A DNA stretch of 64,000 bases from an uncultured Rhodocyclaceae bacterium (GCA_934271525.1 CAKQRL010000005.1:23540-87539), one strand, 5' to 3'. Shown: positions 17,430-26,059, counted from the first letter of the stretch. Translations and numbers: made by a program. Notes: generated by a model not told the origin, from the sequence alone.

Positions 17430-18494
17430 ATGATAACGATTAAAACCTGTTCGCCCGATTCTGCCGCCGCTTTTTGCGCCAAAGCCAATCTTCTTTTTCC
17501 ACAAAACGCCTTGCGCTATTTTGCCGCGTTTGAAAATAAAAAAATCGTGGGCGTGGCAGCTTTGCTTGCCGTGTCTAATGCCATTTGCCAAATTCCTTTG
17601 TTGTTTGTTTTGCCAAAATTTCGCGGCGCATCGGTTGGGCGCAACTTGGCAATGCGCGCCATTGAATCCGCCCGAGAATTGCAATTTCAACGTTTGTGGA
17701 TTGAAGATTTATCAGGCGCGCGCTTGGCGGAAAAACTTTTTTACGAGTTAGGATTTCAAGAAACACCGCTTGTTATTCCCAACGCGCAAAAGAAAAAGCA
17801 GTTGTGCATTGATTTGTTGGGCTGGTCAAAAAGCGAAACTTGCTCGGAAAATTTGTTTGAGTTGTTTGACTTCAACCGCGCTTGGGCAAAGCAAATGAAA
17901 AGTGCGGATGCCAATTATTTTAAAAAACTTGCCAAACTGCAAACGCCCAATTATTTGTGGATAGGCTGCTCAGATTCGCGCGTGCCAGCCAATCAAGTGG
18001 TGGGATTGCTGCCGGGCGAATTGTTTGTGCATCGCAATATGGCAAACGTGGTGGCGCATTCGGATTTAAACGCTTTGTCGGTTATTCAATACGCCGTTGA
18101 TGTGTTAAAAGTTAAACACATTATGGTGGTCGGGCATTTGGGCTGTGGCGGCGTGGCAGCGGCTCTGCACAAAAAACGTTTGGGGTTGGCAGATGTTTGG
18201 GTGCGGCACGTCAAAGACGTTTTGCAAAAACACGCGGCTTTAATTGCCAAAGCGCCACGCGCACGCCAGCACGATTTGCTTTGCCAATTAAATGTGTTGG
18301 AGCAAGTGGCTAATGTGGCGCAAACAACCGTGTTGGAAGATGCGTGGCGCAAAGGTCAAAGTGTGGCAATTCATGGATGGATTTACGATATTAAGGATGG
18401 CGAAATGCACGATTTGGCTTGCACTTTGCGTTCAAATGAAGATTTACAATCGCGCTACCGCGTGGCTTTATCCGCCATTAGCGAAAGTTTTTGA
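17430..18494 (+). CDS. GNAT acetyltransferase-beta carbonic anhydrase fusion
   Basis: A 354-aa two-domain protein in one open frame. Residues 1-135 are a GNAT fold with an acetyl-CoA loop-like segment (FRGASVGRNLAMRAIESA) and a closing LFYELGFQETPL. From about residue 140, FDFNRAWAKQMKSADANYFKKLAK opens a complete Can-type beta-carbonic anhydrase with zinc ligands and dyad in IGCSDSRVPA and VGHLGCGGV, plus FVHRNMANVV and the end RYRVALSAIS. The second half interconverts CO2 and bicarbonate; the substrate of the first is unknown. Other Can proteins start at the second domain, so the fusion is unusual. An internal start for free anhydrase is possible but no good site is seen. Confidence 0.88.
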   Translation: MITIKTCSPDSAAAFCAKANLLFPQNALRYFAAFENKKIVGVAALLAVSNAICQIPLLFVLPKFRGASVGRNLAMRAIESARELQFQRLWIEDLSGARLAEKLFYELGFQETPLVIPNAQKKKQLCIDLLGWSKSETCSENLFELFDFNRAWAKQMKSADANYFKKLAKLQTPNYLWIGCSDSRVPANQVVGLLPGELFVHRNMANVVAHSDLNALSVIQYAVDVLKVKHIMVVGHLGCGGVAAALHKKRLGLADVWVRHVKDVLQKHAALIAKAPRARQHDLLCQLNVLEQVANVAQTTVLEDAWRKGQSVAIHGWIYDIKDGEMHDLACTLRSNEDLQSRYRVALSAISESF

Positions 18495-18516
18495 AAATTT
18501 TTGAAAATTTTGAAGG

Positions 18517-18528
18517 GTTTACCGTGGA
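18517..18528 (+). repeat. Single right-type arm holding the glycosyltransferase start
   Basis: GTTTACCGTGGA; the GTG inside it at 18524 is the likely start codon of the next gene. Confidence 0.75.
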
Positions 18529-19456
18529 AAAAACGCAAAAAACGCTTGCCATTTGCATTCCTTGTTGGAATGAAGAAACAACCATCGGCGCGGTTGTGCG
18601 CAATTTTAAGGCGGCTTTACCCAATGCAACCATTTACGTTTATGACAACAATTCAACCGACCAATCAGTTGCCCTAGCGCAAGAAGCGGGCGCCATTGTG
18701 CGCTTTGAAACGCGCCAAGGCAAAGGCAATGTGGTGCGCACAATGTTTCGCGAAATTGAAGCGGATATTTATTTGTTGGTTGATGCAGACGGTCAGCAAG
18801 ATGCCAAAGATGCCCAGCGCTTGATTGAAGCAGTGGCAAACGGCAGCGCGGATATGGCAATTGGCGATCGTTTGTCTTCTTCTTATTTTGAAACGCAACC
18901 GCGCGCTTTTCATAATGCGGGCAATCGCTTGGTGCGGTTTTTGGTGAATCGCCTTTTTCATTCCAATATCCACGATATGATGACGGGCTACCGCGCATTT
19001 TCGCGCGATTTTGTAAAAAACTTCCCCGCATTGTCGCCCGGTTTTGAAATTGAAACGGAGATGACCATTCACGCCGTTGACCACCATTTTAAAATTGTGG
19101 AAATGCCGGTGATTTTTCATAACCGACCCAATGGTAATGCTTCCAAACTCAGCACTTTTCGCGATGGTTTTAAGGTGTTGAAAACCATCGCTGTGTTATT
19201 CAAAAACTACAAACCGATGGCGTTTTTTAGCATTTTGGCGGGGCTAACGGCGCTATTGGCTTTGATTTTGGGCGTGCCGGTTTTGGAAGAATATTTTTTA
19301 ACAGGTTTGGCGCCGCGCCTGCCGCGCTTGATTGCCGCAGGCGTGTTGGTGATGATGTCGCTTTTGTTGCTTTCGGTTGGCGTGATTTTGGATGTGATTT
19401 TGCACTTGCACCATCAAGATTTTGAAATGTGGTTGCGCCGCAACCGCAAACCTTAA
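18524..19456 (+). CDS. Family 2 glycosyltransferase, polyprenyl-phosphate type, with two C-terminal membrane helices
   Basis: A 310-aa GT-A glycosyltransferase resembling dolichyl/polyprenyl-phosphate sugar synthases, which move a sugar from a nucleotide donor to a lipid carrier at the inner membrane. Seen: ICIPCWNEETTIGAVV at the N-terminus, YDNNSTDQS, the metal-binding VDADGQQDA, GDRLSS, MTGYRAFSRDF, and two hydrophobic helices at about residues 239-260 and 275-305. The start is GTG 18524 inside a palindrome arm, preceded by GAAGGG at a good distance. It stands alone between the carbonic-anhydrase fusion and a convergent phosphatase. The acceptor is unknown; a role in surface glycan or lipid modification is inferred. 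Confidence 0.88.
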   Translation: MEKTQKTLAICIPCWNEETTIGAVVRNFKAALPNATIYVYDNNSTDQSVALAQEAGAIVRFETRQGKGNVVRTMFREIEADIYLLVDADGQQDAKDAQRLIEAVANGSADMAIGDRLSSSYFETQPRAFHNAGNRLVRFLVNRLFHSNIHDMMTGYRAFSRDFVKNFPALSPGFEIETEMTIHAVDHHFKIVEMPVIFHNRPNGNASKLSTFRDGFKVLKTIAVLFKNYKPMAFFSILAGLTALLALILGVPVLEEYFLTGLAPRLPRLIAAGVLVMMSLLLLSVGVILDVILHLHHQDFEMWLRRNRKP

Positions 19457-19475
19457 ACCTTAAAAATGGCTATTT

Positions 19476-19526
19476 TCCACGGTAAACATCAATTTTTTTT
19501 GAAAAAAAGAATCGGTTTACCGTGGA
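19476..19526. repeat. Palindromic element, 51 bp, between convergent genes
   Basis: TCCACGGTAAAC to GTTTACCGTGGA with a TTTTTTTGAAAAAA-like centre; the right half matches the copy at 51254-51304. Confidence 0.92.
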
Positions 19527-19529
19527 TTT

Positions 19530-20333
19530 TTATTCTTCGTCTTCATCTTCGTCATCGTCTTCGTATTCATCGTCCTCTTCGTCATCGTCTTTTTCAAAGA
19601 GTTTAACGACAATTAACGAGACATTATCGCCGTAGCCGTGCGCCCGATTGCGCGCCAAATTGATGAAATGTTGGCAAGCGCCTTTTGCCGTTTGTGTGCC
19701 GCAAATCACGCCCATTTCTTCATCGCTAAAATACGCCCAAAGGCCATCCGAACATAAAATAAAACTCAAACCGGGTTCTGGGTGTTCAATATGGTCAATA
19801 TCAAAATGCGGGGCATCGCGCCCACCAAGTGAAGTTGTGAGCATTCCGCGTTGCGGATGCGTTTTGGCTTCCAACGGCGTGATTCTGCCTTGGCTAATCA
19901 TCCGTTGCACATAAGAATGGTCAACGGTGCGGCGCAACACTTGAACGCCGCGCAAAAAATAAATTCGGCTATCGCCGCAATGCGCCCACATCGCCAAACC
20001 CGGTTGTAACAAAAGAAAAACCGCCGTGCTGTGTGGGTCTTTTTCGTTGATAAAGCGCGAAGATTTAATCAGCGTGTGCGTGTCGTTAAACAAAGTTTCC
20101 AAAAAATGCTCGGGTGTTTCCACATCTGGGTCGTATTGCGATAAAGATAGCCGAGCCGTGTGAATCACTTGGTCAGCCGCCAAGGCGCCGCCTTCGTGCC
20201 CGCCCATACCGTCCGCCAACACGCACAAGGTAATATTAGGAACCTTGGGGTGCGCAAAAACGGCAATGCGGTCTTGTTGTTCTTTGCGGTCGCCCAAATT
20301 TTGCGCCATGCAGATATCAAGTTCCAAACTCAT
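19530..20333 (-). CDS. PP2C-family serine/threonine phosphatase with acidic tail
   Basis: A 267-aa soluble PPM phosphatase that removes phosphate from Ser/Thr residues using two metals. Motifs: NLGDRKEQQDRIAVF (first metal Asp), LADGMGGHEGGALAADQ, WAHCGDSRIYFLR, GRDAPHFDID, LCSDGLWAYFSDEEM and GYGDNVSLIVVKL. After residue 245 comes an almost purely Asp/Glu tail (DDDEEDDEYEDDDEDEDEE). ATG 20333 is chosen because the catalytic domain begins directly after it; the frame extends upstream to 20426 without family similarity. It may act on the same phosphothreonine signalling as the FHA protein, though no kinase is present here. Confidence 0.9.
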   Translation of the reverse strand: MSLELDICMAQNLGDRKEQQDRIAVFAHPKVPNITLCVLADGMGGHEGGALAADQVIHTARLSLSQYDPDVETPEHFLETLFNDTHTLIKSSRFINEKDPHSTAVFLLLQPGLAMWAHCGDSRIYFLRGVQVLRRTVDHSYVQRMISQGRITPLEAKTHPQRGMLTTSLGGRDAPHFDIDHIEHPEPGLSFILCSDGLWAYFSDEEMGVICGTQTAKGACQHFINLARNRAHGYGDNVSLIVVKLFEKDDDEEDDEYEDDDEDEDEE

Positions 20334-20396
20334 AGCTGAATAAATTTCAAAAATGGTCAAAAATAGGCGCTTATTTTCACACAAATTCAGGCAAAA

Positions 20397-20900
20397 ATGC
20401 GAATCACCACAATTACCACACGCCAAGGCGACTCTGGCAAAACCCTTTTAAACGGCAAAAAATTGCCCAAAAATCACCCGCAAATTGTGGCTTTGGGCGA
20501 AATAGATGAGTTGAACGCTTTTGTCGGTTTGTTGCGCACCGAAGCGTCTCTTCCTTTTTTAGAAAAAATTCAACACGCTTTGTTTTCATTGGGGCGTGAT
20601 GTGGCATTGCCCGATTCCGCACCGATTTTCCCCAATGATTTTGTTGGGATTTTGGAAAAAGAAATGGAAACATTGCGCCACAACCAACAACCTTTAAAAG
20701 AATTTATTTTGCCAAGCGGCACAAAAGCATCGGTATTGGCACACGTTTGCCGTGCGGTTTGTCGGCGTGCGGAGCGCGCAATGGTTGGATTGCAATTACC
20801 CAACGTTTTTTTAAATCGCTTATCGGATTATTTTTTTGTGTTGGCGCGGCATTTGAATAAAGAAACGGAAATTTTGTGGAATAAGGATTTTTTAAAATGA
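20397..20900 (+). CDS. Cob(I)alamin adenosyltransferase, PduO type
   Basis: Transfers the adenosyl group of ATP to cob(I)alamin to make coenzyme B12. The 167-aa length and motifs fit the PduO/MMAB family: TTRQGDSGKTLLNGKKLPKN (ATP-binding N-terminus, normally T-x-x-GD-x-G), GEIDELNAFVGLLR, and the closing AVCRRAERAMV plus LNRLSDYFFVLAR. It shares a four-base overlap (ATGA) with mnmE and so is co-translated with it. It lies divergent to the phosphatase with only 63 bases between starts. Confidence 0.93.
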   Translation: MRITTITTRQGDSGKTLLNGKKLPKNHPQIVALGEIDELNAFVGLLRTEASLPFLEKIQHALFSLGRDVALPDSAPIFPNDFVGILEKEMETLRHNQQPLKEFILPSGTKASVLAHVCRAVCRRAERAMVGLQLPNVFLNRLSDYFFVLARHLNKETEILWNKDFLK

Positions 20901-22216
20901 CAAAAAATGACACTATTGCCGCCATTGCCACAGCCGCAGGCGGCGGCGTTGGCGTGGTGCGGGCATCGGGCGAAAATTTAAAAGAATGGGCAGAAAAAAT
21001 AGTTGGCAAAACTTTAAAACCCCGCGTGGCTACGCTTGCCAACATTACAGATGAAAAAGGCGAAATCATTGACCAAGCGCTGGTTTTGTTTTTTCCTGCG
21101 CCCGCTTCTTTTACCGGTGAAGATGTTTTGGAAATTCAAGGCCACGGCGGGCGCGTGGTTTTGCAGATGGTGTTAAAACGCTTGTTATCTAACGGGGCGC
21201 GCTTGGCAGAACCCGGGGAATTTACGCGCCGCGCTTTTTTGAACGACAAAATGAGTTTGAATGAAGCGGAATCTTTAATAGATTTAATCAACGCCACAAC
21301 CGAACGTGCCGCACAAAGTGCCGCCAAAAGTTTGTCGTGCGTTTTTCAAAAAAAAATTGCGTTGACCGTGGAAAAATTGATTCAAACGCGCGCCTTGTTG
21401 GAAACCACCTTGGATTTTTCCGATGAAGATTTGGATTTTTCAAATGTGGCAGAAATTAAAAAACGCACAGCCGAAGTTTTTGCTGAATTGTTGGCTTTAA
21501 AACAATCGGTGGAAATGGGCATTCTTTTGCAATCAGGCATTCACGTTGCTTTGGTTGGCGCGCCCAATGTTGGAAAATCTTCGCTTTTAAATGCTTTATC
21601 GGGCGAAGATGTGGCGCTGGTTACGGATATTGCCGGCACCACGCGCGATGCTTTGAAAAGCACTTTGCAAATTGATGGTTTCCCTTTGCATATTATTGAC
21701 ACCGCAGGGCTGCGCGAAAATTCGCTTGACCCAATAGAAAATTTAGGCATTGCCAAAACCCACCAAATTTTGGAAAAAGCGGATGTTGTTGCTTTGGTGG
21801 CAGATGCCAGAGATTTTCCAACTTTGCCAAACTTTGCCAAAAAATGTCCGCCAACTGCCAAAATTTTGCAAGTGTTCAACAAATGCGATTTGCGCAACAA
21901 TTTGCCCGAAGATTCCAAATCAGCTATTTTCATCAGCGCCAAAACGGGTTTTGGTTTAGAAAATTTTAAAAAAACACTTTTAAAAATAATGGGCGTGGAT
22001 TCGGCAGAAAATGACGTGTTTATCGCACGCGAGCGCCATTTAATTGCCTTAAAGAAGGCGATTTTGCATTTAGAAAATGCGCAAGTTTTAAATGAATCGG
22101 AGTTGATTGCCGAAGAATTGCGCCTTTGCCAACATGCGCTTTTTGAAATTACCGGCGAAGTCACCACCGAAGATTTGTTGGCGCGTATTTTTAGTCAATT
22201 TTGTATTGGTAAATAA
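20897..22216 (+). CDS. mnmE: MnmE (TrmE), tRNA wobble-uridine modification GTPase
   Basis: With MnmG it builds the 5-carboxymethylaminomethyl group at U34 of certain tRNAs. 439 aa: tetrahydrofolate-binding N-terminal domain (GVGVVRASGE, SFTGEDVLEIQGHGG, EPGEFTRRAFLNDKM), helical domain, inserted G domain (GAPNVGKSSLLNAL, DIAGTTRD, DTAGLRE, NKCD) and the essential C-terminal CIGK. A single palindrome-arm sequence (GTTGACCGTGGA, 21361-21372) is read in frame as LTVEK within the helical domain, and an A/T centre precedes it; the protein still aligns with the family, so function should be kept. Confidence 0.98.
   Translation: MTKNDTIAAIATAAGGGVGVVRASGENLKEWAEKIVGKTLKPRVATLANITDEKGEIIDQALVLFFPAPASFTGEDVLEIQGHGGRVVLQMVLKRLLSNGARLAEPGEFTRRAFLNDKMSLNEAESLIDLINATTERAAQSAAKSLSCVFQKKIALTVEKLIQTRALLETTLDFSDEDLDFSNVAEIKKRTAEVFAELLALKQSVEMGILLQSGIHVALVGAPNVGKSSLLNALSGEDVALVTDIAGTTRDALKSTLQIDGFPLHIIDTAGLRENSLDPIENLGIAKTHQILEKADVVALVADARDFPTLPNFAKKCPPTAKILQVFNKCDLRNNLPEDSKSAIFISAKTGFGLENFKKTLLKIMGVDSAENDVFIARERHLIALKKAILHLENAQVLNESELIAEELRLCQHALFEITGEVTTEDLLARIFSQFCIGK
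21361..21372 (+). repeat. Single right-type arm inside mnmE
   Basis: GTTGACCGTGGA preceded by TTTTTCAAAAAAAAATTGC, very like the right half of the copy at 26009-26059, yet fully coding (residues LTVEK). Confidence 0.5.
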
Positions 22217-22252
22217 TTGTTACAATAGCGAAAAAAATATTAGGGAGTCGCA

Positions 22253-22696
22253 ATGTCATCAAATAATCCTGTTGTGGTCGTGCAAGGGCGCGCACCTTAT
22301 GAAGTCATTATGACATCGGGTTTGTATGAATTTACCGCCGATGAACCGCAGGAAATGGGCGGCGGCGACTTGGGGCCAAACCCTTATCAATATTTGCTTT
22401 TGGCGCTGGGTTCTTGCACGGCAATTACATTAAGACTTTACGCCGAGCGCAAAGGTTATACGCTAACAGATTTAAAAATCACATTAACGCACGAAAAATT
22501 AGAAAATCGGCAAGACAAAATCACGCGCCACATTCAAATAGATGGCGATTTTGACGATGTGGCAGTGGCGCGCTTTTTGGACATTGCCGCCAAATGCCCA
22601 GTTGCGCGCACCTTGTTGAACAGCGTGGCATTAGAACAACAAATTGAATCGCCCAAAAGTCCGTTGGAATTGCGCGCGCAGGGGAAAAAGGGATGA
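22253..22696 (+). CDS. OsmC/Ohr-family protein
   Basis: A 147-aa protein of the OsmC superfamily of thiol-dependent peroxidases that reduce organic hydroperoxides. The two conserved cysteines are present, in LGSCTAITLRLYAERKG and AAKCPVARTL, and the glycine-rich GGGDLGPNPYQYLLLALG fits the YhfA-like branch. AGGGAG lies ten bases before ATG 22253. It overlaps the next gene by four bases (ATGA), suggesting co-expression with the carrier, though no functional link is obvious. Confidence 0.88.
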   Translation: MSSNNPVVVVQGRAPYEVIMTSGLYEFTADEPQEMGGGDLGPNPYQYLLLALGSCTAITLRLYAERKGYTLTDLKITLTHEKLENRQDKITRHIQIDGDFDDVAVARFLDIAAKCPVARTLLNSVALEQQIESPKSPLELRAQGKKG

Positions 22697-23979
22697 TTTT
22701 AACCAACCCCGTTTTAATCGGCGTTTTGACAATGTGCGCCTTGTGCTTGGCGCGTTTTAATGTGTTGTTGGCAATTTTGGTCTCAGCACTTTTAACCGGC
22801 GTTTTGGGCGGTATTGGATTATCCGAGTCGCTTAAAATTTTAATTGGCGGTATGGCAGGCAATTTGGAAACCGCATTGAGTTATGTTTTATTAGGTGCTT
22901 TGGCAGCGGCGATAAGCGTTTCCAACCTAACCCATGTTTTGGTAACCAAAATCAGCGCTTTTTTAACACGCGGGCGCGTGGTTTTGCTGGCAACCATCGC
23001 TTTTTTGTCGTGTTTTAGCCAAAATTTAATTCCCATCCACATTGCTTTTGTTCCTATTTTGATTCCGCCTTTGTTAGGCGTGATGAACAAAATGCAAATT
23101 GATCGAAGAGCCGTTGCCTGCGCTTTGACTTTCGGCTTAAAAGCACCGTATGTGAGTTTTTCGGTTGGTTTTGGTTTGATTTTCCATGGCATTTTGGTTA
23201 AAGAAATTAACGCCAATGGTTTGGAAATTACGCTTGCTGATGTTTCAAGCGTGATGTGGATTGGCGGTGCGGCAATGTTGATTGGTCTTGTTTTGGCTTT
23301 TATTTATTACAGCAAACCGCGCATTTATGAAAACTTTGAATTGGCAGCAACTTCTAGCGAATCCAACAAACTCGGCAAAAAAGAATGGGTGATTTTGGCG
23401 GGGATTCTTTTGGCTTTTGTTGTGCAGTTGCAATTTGGTTCATTGCCGCTCGGGGCGCTTTCTGGCATTTTGTTGATGATTGCCTTTGGCGGCATTGAAT
23501 GGCGCAAAATGGATATAACCATTGACCGCGGACTGCATATGATGTCTTTCATTGCTTTTGTAATGCTTGTTGCCGCAGGATTCGCCGCCGTTATTCGTGA
23601 AACGGGCGGCACAGCGGATTTGGTTGCCTCTATTGCCACAATCGCCGGCGGAAAATTCGGCGGGGCATTTTTAATGTTGTTGGTTGGTTTGCTCGTTACC
23701 ATGGGCATTGGCACCAGCTTTGGCACCATTCCCATTTTGGCAACCATTTACGTGCCGCTTTGCATCAATTTGCATTTGAGTATGTCGGCAACCATTTTGT
23801 TGGTTGGCATTGCAGCTGCGCTGGGCGATGCGGGTTCGCCTGCAAGCGACAGCACTCTGGGGCCAACCTCAGGGCTTAATGCCGATGGCCAACACAACCA
23901 CATTTTTGACACCTGCATTCCAACTTTTATTTTCTTTAATATTCCATTGTTTGTGGCTGGCTTGCTTTTTGCTTTCTAA
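22693..23979 (+). CDS. Na+/H+ antiporter-like membrane carrier
   Basis: A 428-aa polytopic inner-membrane protein with about eleven hydrophobic segments. It resembles the bacterial Na+/H+ antiporter family (NhaC/YuiF-like): GALAAAISVSNLTHVLV, FSQNLIPIHIAFVPILIPPLL, MGIGTSFGTIPILATIYVPL and the conserved GDAGSPASDSTLGPTSGLNADGQHNH near the C-terminus. That last motif is typical of carriers annotated as sodium/proton antiporters or amino-acid permeases, so the substrate is not settled. It is translationally coupled to the OsmC-like gene and followed directly by a palindrome. Confidence 0.85.
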   Translation: MILTNPVLIGVLTMCALCLARFNVLLAILVSALLTGVLGGIGLSESLKILIGGMAGNLETALSYVLLGALAAAISVSNLTHVLVTKISAFLTRGRVVLLATIAFLSCFSQNLIPIHIAFVPILIPPLLGVMNKMQIDRRAVACALTFGLKAPYVSFSVGFGLIFHGILVKEINANGLEITLADVSSVMWIGGAAMLIGLVLAFIYYSKPRIYENFELAATSSESNKLGKKEWVILAGILLAFVVQLQFGSLPLGALSGILLMIAFGGIEWRKMDITIDRGLHMMSFIAFVMLVAAGFAAVIRETGGTADLVASIATIAGGKFGGAFLMLLVGLLVTMGIGTSFGTIPILATIYVPLCINLHLSMSATILLVGIAAALGDAGSPASDSTLGPTSGLNADGQHNHIFDTCIPTFIFFNIPLFVAGLLFAF

Positions 23980-23990
23980 AAAGTCAAAAA

Positions 23991-24040
23991 TCCACGGTCA
24001 ACCTAATATTTTTTGAAAAAAACATTAGGTTTACCGTGGA
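23991..24040. repeat. Palindromic element, 50 bp, after antiporter gene
   Basis: TCCACGGTCAAC to GTTTACCGTGGA; the inner stem is extended by CCTAAT / ATTAGG, a pairing specific to this copy. Confidence 0.92.
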
Positions 24041-24085
24041 AAATCACCTAATATATTGATTCGTTTAATAAAAAGGAAAATAACA

Positions 24086-25393
24086 ATGCACGCAGGGGTT
24101 TACGATTTTTCATCATTAGTTAGCGAAAAGCCGTTGGAAATTCCTATTTTTCAAGCGGAATACGCTTGGGGAGACTCCAAGTGGCGGCGTTTTTTTAACG
24201 AATTAAAACACGCTTTTGACCACAATTCTGCGCATTTTTTAGGCACGTTGCTCATTGAAAATTTTCAACCTGTGCCCAACAAAATGCGCATTTTGTTGGA
24301 TGGTGAACAAAGAATCACCTCCTTTGCCATTTTGTTAAAAGCGCTTTTTGACCAACTTGACCCTGTGGAAGATGCGGATTTGATTGATGAACTCAAAAAT
24401 ATTTTGTTTTTGTCTTTTGAAAACAAAACGCCCAAAATCAATCAATCGCGCTTGAATAAAGAAGACTTTGAAACAATTTTTAAGGTGAATAATGCCAATG
24501 AAATTGCAAAGGTTGAAGCCAACGAAAGTTTGATTATTGATTGTTACCGCTTTTTTTCCAACATCATTCAACAATACGAAAATTTTTATTTTCGCCATTT
24601 TTTAAATTTTTTGCTCCACACCAAATTGTGGGTGGTGTTGGATTTGGAAGAAGCGGACAACGGGCAAATTGTTTTTGATACGGTGAATTTCACCAACAAA
24701 AAATCCACTGCCGCGCAAATTATCCAAAACAATTTGTTTTATAAAGTGATTGACATCTTCGGGCGCGATGTTTTGGAAGATTATTACCAAGAATTTTGGG
24801 TTGCTATTTTTGAAAAGGATGACGCAACCTACACTTTTTGGCAGGGCAATGACAAACGTGGTTATCCGCAAGTTGAAGGATTTTTAAAGGTTTTTGCAAC
24901 CATTGCTGGATTTTTTAATCCCGAAGAACACGTTTTTAATGATTTGAGCGCGCAATACAAAAGCAAATTTGAATCGCTACAAACCAAAGATGAAATGCAA
25001 GACTTTTTAAAATTGTTTAAAGAATACGCAATGCTTTGGTTTGAATGGGGCAATTTGGAAGCGATGGGCAAAGGTTTTGAAGATTACGAATGCCGATTAT
25101 TCCAAATTGTGCATTTAACCGAATTGTCGCTTTTGCCTTTGATTTTAAAATTGAAATATATTTTGCGCGACAAACCCGAAGAATTAAAAAGCGTGTGCGA
25201 TTTATTCTCCGGCATTTTGTGCCAAACCTATATCAACACAAATATGATTCCAACAACGAATGCGGAATATTTGAATTTGATGAAAAATTTGAATAAAGAC
25301 GCGCCTTTGGAATTTTTGCGCAACCATTTTTCAACCAAACGCAAAACCACAACTGGCGTGAAAAAAATAGTGCGCCGCGTGGTTCACCGTTAA
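24086..25393 (+). CDS. Stand-alone DUF262 (GmrS/ParB-like NTPase) protein
   Basis: A 435-aa protein. Near the N-terminus it has the DUF262 features: IPIFQAEYAWGDSKWRRFF, FLGTLLIE and the key LLDGEQRITSFAILLKALFD (DGQR-type motif). DUF262 occurs in type IV restriction proteins such as GmrSD, where it binds nucleotides and is usually joined to a DUF1524 HNH nuclease. No HNH or His-Asn-His pattern is seen in the C-terminal half, which ends in a Lys/Arg-rich KIVRRVVHR. AAGGA lies eight bases before ATG 24086. A role in phage defence is possible from the family alone and unproved here. Confidence 0.8.
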   Translation: MHAGVYDFSSLVSEKPLEIPIFQAEYAWGDSKWRRFFNELKHAFDHNSAHFLGTLLIENFQPVPNKMRILLDGEQRITSFAILLKALFDQLDPVEDADLIDELKNILFLSFENKTPKINQSRLNKEDFETIFKVNNANEIAKVEANESLIIDCYRFFSNIIQQYENFYFRHFLNFLLHTKLWVVLDLEEADNGQIVFDTVNFTNKKSTAAQIIQNNLFYKVIDIFGRDVLEDYYQEFWVAIFEKDDATYTFWQGNDKRGYPQVEGFLKVFATIAGFFNPEEHVFNDLSAQYKSKFESLQTKDEMQDFLKLFKEYAMLWFEWGNLEAMGKGFEDYECRLFQIVHLTELSLLPLILKLKYILRDKPEELKSVCDLFSGILCQTYINTNMIPTTNAEYLNLMKNLNKDAPLEFLRNHFSTKRKTTTGVKKIVRRVVHR

Positions 25394-25402
25394 AAGCTGA
25401 TT

Positions 25403-25437
25403 AAAAAAGCCCGATTTTTTTAATCGGGCTTTTTTTG
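25403..25437. terminator. Bidirectional intrinsic terminator between DUF262 gene and dksA
   Basis: Perfect stem AAAAAAGCCCGAT / ATCGGGCTTTTTT with an A run on one side and T run on the other, serving both convergent genes. Confidence 0.9.
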
Positions 25438-25449
25438 TGTTTTGAAGTT

Positions 25450-25965
25450 TTATTTTGCCATTTGCTTTTCTTTGACTTCATCCAAGGTTTTGCAATCAAT
25501 GCACAAGGATGCCGTTGGGCGTGCTTCCAAACGTGAAAGACCAATTTCAACGCCGCATTTGTCGCAATAACCGTATTCTTCGGCATCAATGCGGGCGATG
25601 GTTTCATCAATTTTTTTGATGAGTTTGCGTTCCCTGTCGCGATTGCGCAATTCCAAAGCAATATCGGTTTCTTGGCTGGCGCGGTCATTTGGGTCGGCAA
25701 AAACGGTGGCTTCATCTTGCATGGTGTGCACCGTTTTGGAAATGCCTTCGGTTAAAGCGTTTTTTTGCTCCAACAAAATGTTGCGAAAATAATCGCGTTG
25801 GCGCTGGCACATATATTCTTCGCCTTTTGCCGCTTTGTAATGCGTTGTTTTGGCGGCGGCAGTTTCAGTTTTCAGCGCTTTTTTATCTGCTGATTTTTTA
25901 GGCGCGGCTTTTTTTTCAGCGGTTTTGGCAATAGTTTTGGACGTTTTGGATTCGGCTGTTTTCAT
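25450..25965 (-). CDS. dksA: DksA, RNA polymerase-binding transcription factor
   Basis: Binds the RNA polymerase secondary channel and, with ppGpp, adjusts rRNA and amino-acid gene transcription. The coiled-coil tip carries the two Asp residues in FADPNDRASQETD, and the zinc finger is CDKC...CIDC. It is 171 aa against about 151 in E. coli: the first 45 residues are a Lys/Ala/Thr-rich extension (KKAAPKKSADKKALKTETAA) before the family core GEEYMCQRQRDYFRNIL. ATG 25965 is the only upstream start in frame with this tail. An internal start near GEEYM could make a shorter form. Confidence 0.96.
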   Translation of the reverse strand: MKTAESKTSKTIAKTAEKKAAPKKSADKKALKTETAAAKTTHYKAAKGEEYMCQRQRDYFRNILLEQKNALTEGISKTVHTMQDEATVFADPNDRASQETDIALELRNRDRERKLIKKIDETIARIDAEEYGYCDKCGVEIGLSRLEARPTASLCIDCKTLDEVKEKQMAK

Positions 25966-26008
25966 AAGACATTATCTCAAAAAAAGTTTGGCGCAATTTT
26001 CTCAAAAA

Positions 26009-26059
26009 TCCACGGTAGACGGTAATTTTTTTTCAAAAAAAATCGCCGTTGACCGTGGA
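26009..26059. repeat. Palindromic element, 51 bp, between dksA and ybdD
   Basis: TCCACGGTAGAC to GTTGACCGTGGA, with inner pair ACGG / CCGT and centre TTTTTTTTCAAAAAAAA. Confidence 0.9.
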
